From Nomia melanderi (taxonomy: Eukaryota; Arthropoda; Insecta; Hymenoptera; Halictidae), in assembly GCF_051020985.1 (NCBI RefSeq), contig NW_027475138.1, forward strand, positions 62,001 through 126,000: a stretch of DNA of 64,000 bases, in the 5' to 3' direction. Under the pieces are notes generated by a model. The model was not told the DNA's origin and did not search any database. It worked only from the letters and a program-made list of their open reading frames with translations. Shown piece by piece: positions 38,179 to 47,416 of the stretch (the first letter of the stretch is position 1; the number at the start of each line of letters is the position of its first letter). A program made the translations under genes and the position numbers.

Positions 38179-39989
38179 AGGTGATATCTCGGGTGCTATT
38201 ACAGATAGCGCAATAAACCAAAGTGCTTTGTCTGCGGGAGCCCCTGGCGCATGAATCTGTGCAGCGGCAACGACCTCGGACCACCAGGGGCCGAAAAAAC
38301 CACAGTCTCATGGGGCCGGACACACAGGGCCAGGGAAAAATCGAATATATATCTGGTGATATCTCGGGTGCTATTACAGATAGCGCAATAAATCATAGTG
38401 CATTGTCTGTAGGATGCCCTGGCGCATGAATCTGTGCAGCGGCATGGCCCTCGGACCACCAGGGGCCGAGAAAACCACCGACACATGGGTCCGGACACTC
38501 AGGGTCGGGGAAAAATTCAATATATATCTGGTGATATCTCGGGTGCTCTTACAGATAGCGCACTAAACCAAAGTGAATTATCTGCGGGGGGCCCTGGCGC
38601 ATGAATCTGTGCAGCGGGAGCGACCTCGGACCACCAGGGGCCGAGAAAACCACCGACACATGGGGCCGAACTGTCAGGGTCGGGGAAAAATCCAATATAT
38701 ATCTGGTGATATCTCGGGTGCTATTACAGATAGCGCAATAAATCAAAGTGCATTGTATGTAGGAGGCCCTGGCGCATGAATCTGTGCAGCGGGAACGACC
38801 TCGGACACCCAGGGGTCGAGAAAACCACCGTCTCATGGGGCCGGACACACAGGGACAGGGGAAAATCCAATATATATCTGGTGATATCTCGGGTTATATT
38901 ACAGATAGCGCAATAAATCAAAGTGCATTGTCTGTAGGAGGCCCTGGCGCATGAATCAGTGCAGCGGGAACGACCTCGGACGACCAGGGGCCGAGAAAAC
39001 CACAGTCTCATGGGGCCGGACACTCAGGGTCAGGCGAAAATCCAATATATATCTGGTGATATCTCGGGTGCTATTGCAGATAGCGCAATAAATCAAGGTG
39101 CATTGTCTGTAGGAGGCCCTGGCGCATGAATCTGTGCAGCGGGAACGACCTCCAGATACCAGGGTCCGAGAAAACCACCGTTTCATGGGGGCCGGCAACT
39201 CAGGGTCAGGGAAAAATCCAGCAGATATCTGGTGATATCTCGGGTGCTATTAGAGATAGCGCGATAAATCAAAGTGCATTGTCTGCAGGAAGCCCTGGCG
39301 CATGATTCTGTGCAGCGGGAACGACCTCGGACCACCAGGAGCCGAGACAACAACCGTCTCATGGGGCCGGACACTCAGGGTCATGGAAAAATCCAATATA
39401 TATCTGGTGATATCCCGGGTTATATTACAGATAGCACAATAAATCAAAGTGCATTGTCTGTTGGAGGCCCTGCCGCATGAATGTCTGCAGCGGGAACGAC
39501 CTCGGACCACCAGGGGCCGAGAAAACCACAGTCTCATGGGGTCGGACACTCAGGGTCAGGGGAAAATCCAATATATATCTGGTGATATCTCGGCTGCTAT
39601 TAGAGATAGCGCAATAAACCAAAGTGAATTATCTGCAGGAGGCCCTGGCGCATGAATCTGTGCAGCGGGAACGACCTCGGACCACCAGGGGCCGAGACAA
39701 CAACCGTCTCATGGGGCCGGACACTCAGGGTCAGGGAAAAATCCAATACATATCTGTTGATATCTCGGGTGCTAGTAGAGATAGCGCAATAAACCAAAGT
39801 GAATTATCTGCAGGAGGCCCTGGCGCATGCATCTGTGCAGCGGGAACGACCTCGAAATACCAGGGGCCGAGAAACCACCGTCTCATGGGGCCGGACACTC
39901 AGGGTCAGGGAAATATCCAATATATATCTGGTGATATCTCGGGTGCTATTAGAGATCGCGCAATAAACCAAAGTGAATTATCTGCAGGA

Positions 39990-40042
39990 GGCCCTGGCGC
40001 ATGAATCTGTGCAGCGGGAACGACCTCGGACCACCAGGGGCC
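39990..40042 (+). other. Inverted repeat 2 (GGCCCTGG / CCAGGGGCC), example copy
   Basis: GGCCCTGG at monomer positions 18-25 pairs with CCAGGGGCC at 62-70, giving 8 base pairs with one bulged G and a 36-nt interior. Inside the interior, GCGCA and TGTGC can pair with one G-T wobble. It competes with inverted repeat 1 for the same right arm. Any function, such as cruciform extrusion or RNA folding, is inference. Confidence 0.6.
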
Positions 40043-40045
40043 GAG
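40025..40045 (+). other. Inverted repeat 1 (CTCGG...CCGAG hairpin), example copy
   Basis: Arms CTCGGACC and GGGCCGAG flank a 5-nt loop (ACCAG). They pair at 7 of 8 positions in the common sequence. In some monomers (about 2,415, 5,390, 47,550, 47,725, 48,425, 57,170) the A of the left arm is C, which makes a perfect 8-bp stem. The element is present in nearly every unit. Its right arm overlaps inverted repeat 2, so the two folds exclude each other. Confidence 0.7.
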
Positions 40046-40073
40046 AAAACCACAGTCTCATGGGGCCGGACAC

Positions 40074-40085
40074 TCAGGGTCAGGG
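40074..40085 (+). other. Tandem TCAGGG pair, example copy
   Basis: Positions 102-113 of the monomer are two consecutive TCAGGG hexamers. TCAGGG is a known variant telomeric hexamer and a nuclear-receptor-type half-site arrangement. The pair is intact in many standard units, altered (GTCGGGG, GCCAGGG, ATGGTCAGGG) in others, and absent in type B monomers. Confidence 0.5.
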
Positions 40086-40091
40086 GAAAAT

Positions 40092-40113
40092 CCAATATAT
40101 ATCTGGTGATATC
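40092..40113 (+). other. AT-rich core with CCAAT, TATATAT and ATATC-TGGT-GATAT dyad, example copy
   Basis: Each standard monomer has CCAAT overlapping TATATAT, followed by a 14-bp dyad with 5-bp arms ATATC and GATAT around TGGT. The dyad ends in an EcoRV site (GATATC). In part of the last 17 kb the TGGT spacer is TTTT (about 48,495, 49,020, 49,197, 53,395, 53,745, 56,365, 61,265), with the arms intact. The promoter resemblance may be fortuitous. Confidence 0.6.
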
Positions 40114-40136
40114 TTGGGTGCTATTAGAGATAGCGC

Positions 40137-40142
40137 AATAAA
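40137..40142 (+). promoter_or_regulatory. AATAAA polyadenylation-signal-like hexamer, example copy
   Basis: AATAAA occurs at monomer positions 165-170 in most units, and the consensus has no such hexamer on the opposite strand. It is followed within about 10-25 nt by T/G-containing sequence (GTGAATTATCTG or GTGCATTGTCTGT). It is lost where the unit reads CACTAAA, CAAGAAA or AATAATT, notably in many units at 19-29 kb and some at 9-15 kb. The match is exact, but function is unproven. Confidence 0.35.
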
Positions 40143-43100
40143 CCAAAGTGAATTATCTGCAGGAGGCCCTGGCGCATGAATCTGTGCAGCGGGAACGACC
40201 TCGGACCACCAGGGGCCGAGACAACAACCGTCTCATAGGGCCGCACACTCAGGGTCAGGCAAAAATCCAATATATATCTGGTGATATCTCGGGTGCTATT
40301 ACAGATAGCGCAATAAATCAAAGTGCATTGTCTGTAGGAGGCCCTGGCGCATGAATCAGTGCAGCGGGAACGACCTCGGACGACCAGGGGCCGAGAAAAC
40401 CACAGTCTCATGGGGGCCGGCAACTCAGTGTCAAGGAAAAATCCAGCAGATATCTGGTGATATCTCGGGTGCAATTAGAGATAGCGCGATAAATCAAAGT
40501 GCATTGTCTGCAGGAAGCCCTGGCGCATGATTCTGTGCAGCGGGAACGACCTCGGACCACAAGGGGCCGAGAAAATCACAGTCTCATGGGGCCTGACACT
40601 CAGGGTCAGGGGATAATCCAATATATATCTGGTGATATCTCGGGTGCTATTTGAGATAGCGCAATAAACCAAAGTGAATTATCTGCAGGAGGCCCTGGCG
40701 CATGAATCCGTGAAGCGGGAACGACCTCGGACCGCCAGGGGCCGAGACAACAACCATCTCATGGGGACGGACACTCAGGGTCAGGGAAAAATCCAATATA
40801 TATCTGGTGATATCTCGGGTGCTATTAGAGATAGCGCGATAAATCAAAGTGCATTGTCTGCAGGAAGCACTGGCGCATGATTCTGTGCAGCGGGAACGAC
40901 CTCGGACCACAAGGGGCCGAGAAAATCACAGTCTCATGGGGCCGGACACTCAGGGTCAGGGGAAAATCCAATATATATCTGGTGATATCTCGGGTTATAT
41001 TACAGATAGCACAATAAATCAAAGTGCATTGTCCGTAGGAGGCCCTCCCGCATGAATGTCTGCAGCGGGAACGACCTCGGACCACCAAGGGCCGAGAAAA
41101 CCACAGTCTCATGAGGCCGGACACTCAGGGTCAGGGGAAAATTCAATATATATCTGCTGATATCTCGGGTGCTATTACAGATAGCGCAATAAATCAAAGT
41201 GCATTGTCTGTAGGAGGCCCTGCCGCATGAATCTCTGCAGCGGGAACGACCACGGACCACCAGGGGCCGAGAAAACCACAGTCACATGGGGCCGGACACT
41301 CAGGGTCAGGGGAAAATCCAATATATATCTGGTGATATCTCGGGTGCTATTAGAGATAGCGCAATAAACCAAAGTGAATTATCTGCAGGAGGCCCTGGCG
41401 CATGAATGGGTGCAGCGGGAACGTCGTCGGACCTCCAGGGACCGAGACAACCACCGTCTCATGGGGCCGGACACTCAGGGTCAGGGTAAAATCCAATATA
41501 TATCTGGTGATATCTCGGGTGCTATTACAGATAGCGCAATAAATCAAAGTGCATTGTCTGTAGGAGGCCCTGGCGCATGAATCTGTGCAGAGGGAACGAC
41601 CTCGGACCACCAGGGGCCGAGAAAACCACCGTCTCATGGCGCCGGACACTCAGGGTCTGGGGAAAATCCAATATATATCTGGTGATATCTCGGGTGCTAT
41701 TATAGATAGCGCAATAAATCAAAGTGCATTGTCTGTAGGAGGCCCTGGCGCATGAATCTGTGTAGCGGGAACGACCTCGGACCACCAGGGACCGAGAAAA
41801 CCACAGTCTCATGGGGCCGGACACGCAGGGTCAGGGTAAAATTCAATATATATCTGGTGATATCTCGGGTGCTATTAGAGATAGCACAAGAAACCAAAGT
41901 GAATTATCTGCAGGAGGCCCTGGCGCCAGAATCTGTGCAGCGGGAACGACCTCGGACCACCAGGGGCCGAGACAACAACCGTCTCATGGGGCCGGACACT
42001 CAGGGTCATGGAAAAATCCAATATATATCTGGTGATATCTCGGGTTATATTACAGATAGCACAATAAATCAAAGTGCATTGTCTGTAGGAGGCCCTGGCG
42101 CATGAATCTGTGCAGAGGGAACGACCTCGGACCAGCAGGGGCCGAGAAAACCACCGTCTCATGGGGCCGGACACTCAGGGTCAAGGAAAAATCCAATATA
42201 TATCTGATGATATCTCGGGTGCTATACGGATGGAGCAATAAATCAAAGTGCATTGTCTGTAGGAGGCCCTGGCGCATGAATCTGTGCAGCGGGAACGACC
42301 TCGGACCTCCAGGGGCCGAGACAACCACCGTCCCACGGGGCCGGACACTCAGGGTCAGGGGAAAATCCAATATATATCCGGTGATATCTCGGGTGCTATT
42401 AGAGATAGCGCAATAAACCAAAGTGAATTATCTGCAGGAGGCCCTGGCGCATGAATCTGTGCAGCGGGAACGACCTCGGACCACCAGGGGCCGAGAAAAC
42501 CACCGTCTCATGGGGCCGGACACACAGGGTCAAGGAAAAATCCAATATATATCTGATGATATCTCGGGTGCTATTACGGATGGCGCAATAAATCAAAGTG
42601 CATTGTCTGTAGGAGGCCCTGGCGCATGAATCTGTGCAGCGGGAACGACCTCGGACCTCCAGGAGCCGAGACAACCACCGTCTCATGGGGACGGACACTC
42701 AGGTTCAGGGAAGAATCCAATATATATCTTGTGATATCTCGGGTGCTATTAGAGATAGCGCAATAAACCAAAGTGAATTATCTGCAGGAGGCCCTGGCGC
42801 ATGAATCAGTGCATCGGGAACGACCTCGGACCACGAGGGACCGAGAAAACCATCGACGCATGGGGCCGGACTGACAGGGTCGGGTTAAAATCCAATATAT
42901 ATCTGGTGATATCTCGGGTGCTATTACAGATAGCGCAATAAATCAAAGTGCATTGCCTGTAGGAGTCCCTGGCGCATGAACCTGTGCAGCGGGATCGACC
43001 TCGGACCACCAGGGGCCGAGAAAATCACCGTCTCATGGGGCCGGACACTCAGGGTCGGGGAAAAATCCAATATATATCTGGTGATATCTCGAGTGCTATT

Positions 43101-45294
43101 ACAGATAGCGCAACAAATCAAAGTGCATTGTCTGTAGGAGGCCCTGGCGCATGAATCTGTGCAGCGGGAACGACCTCGGACCACCAGAGGCCCAGAAAAC
43201 CACCGTCTCATGGGGCCGGACACTCAGGGTCAGGGAAAAATCCAATATATATCTGGTGATATCTCGGGTTATATTACAGATTGCACAATAAATCAAAGTG
43301 CATTGTCTGTAGGGGGCCCTGGCGCATGAATCTGTGCAGCGGGAACAACCTCGGACCACCAGGGGCCGAGAAAACCACAGTCTCATGGGGCCGGATACTC
43401 AGGGTCAGGGGAAAATCCAATATATATCTGGTGATATCTCGGGTATTATTAGAGATAGCGCAATAAACCAAAGTGGATTATCTGCAGGAGGCCCTGGCGC
43501 ATGAATCTGTGCATCGGGAACGACCTCGGACCAGCAGGGGCCGAGAAAACCACCGTCTCATGGGGCCGGACACTCAGGGTCAAGGAAAAATCCAATATAT
43601 ATCTGATGATATCTCGGGTGCTATTACGGATGGAGCAATAAATCAAAGTGCATTGTCTGTAGGAGGCCCTGGCGCATGAATCTGTGCAGCGGGAACGACC
43701 TCGGACCTCCAGGGGCCGAGACAACCACCGTCTCACGGGGCCGGACACTCAGGGTCAGGGGAAAATCCAATATATATCTGGTGATATCTCGGGTGCTATT
43801 AGAGATAGCGCAATAAACCAAAGTGAATTATCTGCAGGAGGCTCTGGCGCATGAATCTGTGCAGCGGGAACGACCTCGTACCACCAGGGGCCGAGAAAAC
43901 CACCGTCTCATGGGGCCGGACACACAGGGTCAAGGAAAAATCCAATATATATCTGATGATATCTCGGGTGCTATTACGGATGGCGCAATAAATCAAAGTG
44001 CATTGTCTGTAGGAGGCCCTGGCGCATGAATCTGTGCCGCGGGAACGACCTCGGACCTCCAGGAGCCGAGACAACCACCGTCTCATGGGGACGGACACTC
44101 AGGGTCAGGGAAGAATCCAATATATATCTTGTGATATCTCGGGTGCTATTAGAGATAGCGCAATAAACCAAAGTGAATTATCTGCAGGAGGCCCTGGCGC
44201 ATGAATCTGTGCAGAGGGAACGACCTCGGATCACCAGGGGCCGAGAAAACCACCGTCTCATGGGGCCGGACACTCAGGGTCAGTGAAAAATCCAATATAT
44301 GTCTGGTTATGTCTCGAGTGCTCTTACAGATAGCGCACTAAACCAAAGTGAATTATCTGCGGGGGGCCCTGGCGCATGAATCTGTGCAGCGGGAACGTCC
44401 TCGGACCACGAGGGACCGAGAAAACCATCGACGCATGGGGCCGGACTGACAGGGTCAGGTTAAAATCCAATATATATTTGGTGATATCTCGGGTGCTATT
44501 ACAGATAGCGCAATAAATCAAAGTGCATTGCCTGTAGGAGTCCCTGGCGCATGAATCTGTGCAGCGGGATCGACCTCGGACCACCAGGGGCCGAGAAAAT
44601 CACCGTCTCATGGGGCCGGACTGTCAGGGTCAGGGAAAAGCCCAATATATATCTTGTGATATCTCGGGTGCTATTAGAGATAGCGCAATAAACCAAAGTG
44701 AATTATCTGCAGGAGGCCCTGGCGCATGAATCTGTGCAGCGGGAACGACCTCGGACCACCAGGGGCCGAGAAAACTACCGTCTCATGGGGCCGGACTGTC
44801 AGGGTCAGGGAACAATCCAATATATATCTGGTGATATCTCGGGTGCTATTACAGATAGCGCAATAAATCAAAGTGCATTGCCTGTAGGAGTCCCTGGCGC
44901 ATGAATCTGTGCAGCGGGATCGACCTCGGACCACCAGGGGCCGAGAAAACCACCGTCTCATGGCGCCGGACACTCAGGGTCTGGGAAAAATCCAATATAT
45001 ATCTGGTGATATCTCGGGTGCTATTAGAGATAGCGCAATAAGTCAAAGTGAATTATCTGCAGGGGGCCGCGTCGCATGAATCTGTGCAGCGGGATCGACC
45101 TCGGACCACCAGGGGCCGAGAAAATCACCGCCTCATGGGGCCGGACTGTCAGGGTCAGGGTAAAGTCCAATATATACCTGGTGATATCTCGGGTGCTATT
45201 AGAGATAGCGCAATAAATCAAAGTGCATTGTCTGTAGGAGGCACTGGCGAATGAATCTGTGCAGCAGGAACGACCTCGGTCCACCAGGGGCCGA

Positions 45295-46130
45295 GGAAAT
45301 TACAGATATCCGGAATCCGTCACCCAAGGTCATGTAAAAATCCAGCATATATCTGGTGATATCTCGGGTGCTCTTACAGATAGCGCAATAAACCAAAGTG
45401 CCTTGTCTGCGGGAGGCCCTGGCATATGAATCTGTGCAGCGGCAACGACATCGGACCACCAGGGGCCGAGGAAATCACCGCCTCATGGGGCCCGACTGTC
45501 AGGGTCAGGGAAAAGTCCAATATATATCTGGTGATATCTCGGGTGCTATTAGAGATAGCGCAATAAATCAAAGTGAATTATCTGCAGGGCGCCCTGTCGC
45601 ATGAATCTGTGCAGCGGGAACCACCTCGGACCACCAGGGGCCGAGAAAATCACCGTCTCGTGGGGCCGGACTGTCAGGGTCGGGGAAAAATCCAATATAT
45701 ATCTGGTGATATCTCCGGTGCTATTAGAGATAGCGCAATAAATCAAAGTGCATTGTCTGTAGGAGGCACTGGCGAATGAATCTGTGCAGCAGGAACGACC
45801 TCGGTCCACCAGGGGCCGAGGAAATTACAGATATCCGGAATCCGTCACCCAAGGTCATGTAAAAATCCAGCATATATCTGGTGATATCTCGGGTGCTCTT
45901 ACAGATAGCGCAATAAACCAAAGTGCCTTGTCTGCGGGAGGCCCTGGCGCATGAATCTGTGCAGCGGCAACGACATCGGACCACCAGGGGCCGAGGAAAT
46001 CACCGCCTCATGGGGCCGGACTGTCAGGGTCAGGGAAATGTCCTATATATATCTGGTGATATCTCGGGTGCTATTAGAGATAGCGCAATAAATCAAAGTG
46101 AATTATCTGCAGGGCGCCCTGTCGCATGAA
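45295..46130 (+). repeat. Trimeric HOR, two copies in macro-repeat copy 2
   Basis: Type B patches lie at 45,295 and 45,820, 525 bp apart, followed by one at 47,218, which corresponds to 38,120 in copy 1. The trimer with AATAAATAAAAGTG seen near 36,468 is missing. Either copy 2 lost one trimer or copy 1 gained one after the 9.1-kb duplication. Confidence 0.9.
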
Positions 46131-47276
46131 TCTGTGCAGCGGGAACCACCTCGGACCACCAGGGGCCGAGGAAGCCACCGTCTCATGGGGCTGGACTGTC
46201 AGGGTCAGGGAAAAATCCATTATATATCTTGTGATATCTCGGGTGCTATTACAGATAGCGCAATAAATCAAAGTGCATTGTCTGTAGGAGGCCCGGCCGC
46301 GTCAATCTGGGCAGCGGGAACGACCTCGGACCACCAGGGGCCGAGACAACCACAGTCTAATGGGGCCGGACACTCAGGGTCAGTGAAAAATCCAATATAT
46401 ATCTGGTGATATCTCGGGTGCTATTACAGATAGCGCAATAAATCAAAGTGCATTGTCTGTAGGAGGCCCTGCCGCATGAATCTCTGCAGCGGGAACGACC
46501 TCGGACCACCAGGGGCCGAGAAAACCACAGTCTCATGAGGCCGGACACTCAGGGTCAGGGGAAAATTCAATATATATCTGGTGATATCTCGGGTGCTATT
46601 ACAGATAGCGCAATAAATCAAAGTGCATTATCTGCAGGAGGCCCTGGCGCATGAATCTGTGCAGCGGGACCGACCTCGGACCACCAGGGGCCGAGAAAAC
46701 CACCGTCTCATGGGGCCGGACACTCAGGGTCAGGGGAAAACCCAAAATATATCTGGTGATATCTTGGGTGCTATTACAGATAGCGCAATAAATCAAAGTG
46801 AATATCTGCAGGCGGCCCTGGCGCATGAATCTGTGCAGCGGGATCGACCTCGGACCACCAGGGGCCGAGGAAATCACCGCCTCATGGGGCCGGACTGTCT
46901 GGGTCAGGGAAAAGTCCAATATATATCTGGTGATATCTCGGCTGCTATTAGAGATAGCGCAATAAACGAAAGTGAATTATCTGCAGGCGGCCCTGGCGCA
47001 TGGATCTGTGCAGCGGGAACGACCTCGGACCACCAGGGGCCGAGGAAATAACCGCCTCATGGGCCGGACTGTCAGGGTCAGGGAAAAGTCCAATATATAT
47101 CTGTTGATATCTCGGGTGCTATTAGAGATAGAACAATAAATCAAAGTGCATTGTCTGTAGGAGGCACTGGCGAATGAATCTGTGCAGCGGGAACGACCTC
47201 GGTCCACCAGGGGCCGAGGAAATTACAGATATCCGGAATCCGTCACCCATGGTCATGTAAAAATCCAGCATATATC
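45295..47276 (+). repeat. Type B diverged monomers, cluster 5 (3 copies)
   Basis: Patch starts are at 45,295, 45,820 and 47,218, counterparts of the copies at 35,672, 36,722 and 38,120. Sequence agreement with cluster 4 is nearly complete. Confidence 0.85.
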
Positions 47277-47416
47277 AGGTGATATCTCGGGTGCTATTAC
47301 AGATAGCGCAATAAACCAAAGTGCTTTGTCTGCGGGAGCCCCTGGCGCATGAATCTGTGCAGCGGCAACGACCTCGGACCACCAGGGGCCGAAAAAACCA
47401 CAGTCTCATGGGGCCG

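Larger units (their letters stand above)
29221..38318 (+). repeat. 9.1-kb macro-repeat (about 52 monomers), copy 1
   Basis: This segment is followed directly by a second copy at offset 9,098 bp at both the left junction (29,221 and 38,319) and the right part (36,722 and 45,820; 38,120 and 47,218). Within the unit the offset changes in whole-monomer steps: 8,924 near 30,030-30,690, 9,448 from 30,700 to about 33,740, 9,623 from about 33,770 to 36,250, then 9,098. Copy 1 has one more trimer near 36,300-36,820 and lacks monomers that copy 2 has near 39,624 and 43,200. Aligned parts show only scattered substitutions. Confidence 0.9.
39973..40147 (+). repeat. Representative near-consensus monomer (175 bp)
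   Basis: This unit differs from my hand-built consensus at about three positions, so it serves as the reference for monomer coordinates (position 1 = GTGAATTATC). Positions 14-19 are AGGAGG, 18-25 and 62-70 form one dyad, and 53-60 and 66-73 form a second dyad. Positions 102-113 are two TCAGGG hexamers, 120-124 are CCAAT, 127-140 form an AT-rich dyad, 136-141 are GATATC and 165-170 are AATAAA. The consensus has 92 G+C of 175 and 9 CpG. The choice of position 1 is arbitrary because the array is circularly permutable. Confidence 0.9.
38319..47416 (+). repeat. 9.1-kb macro-repeat (about 52 monomers), copy 2
   Basis: The sequence 38,319-38,500 best matches 29,221 onward (AATCGAATATAT, TGTAGGATGCCC). 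The part at 38,573-38,860 best matches 28,775-29,062, so the 5' end is itself a mosaic of the local 4-mer repeat. From 38,950 onward it follows copy 1. The match stops at about 47,416, where copy 1 continues CACACAGGGCC and copy 2 CGCTCAGGGTC. Extra sequence against copy 1 is three monomers at about 39,624-40,147 and one near 43,195-43,370. Confidence 0.9.

Noticed and set aside
40016..40085. G-quadruplex from the five G-runs of the + strand
   Set aside because: Loops between runs are about 18, 21, 11 and 3 nt, beyond the usual limit of about 7 nt, so a stable intramolecular quadruplex is not supported.
39973..40147. CENP-B box
   Set aside because: I looked for NTTCGNNNNANNCGGGN on the + strand around both CGGG occurrences (GCAGCGGGAAC and ATCTCGGGTG). 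Neither has the TTCG and A at the needed spacing. A full scan of all monomers and of the - strand was not done.
29221..47416. Assembly duplication as the sole explanation of the 9.1-kb repeat
   Set aside because: Not fully excluded, but the copies differ by several whole-monomer indels and substitutions, which a simple assembly error would not produce.
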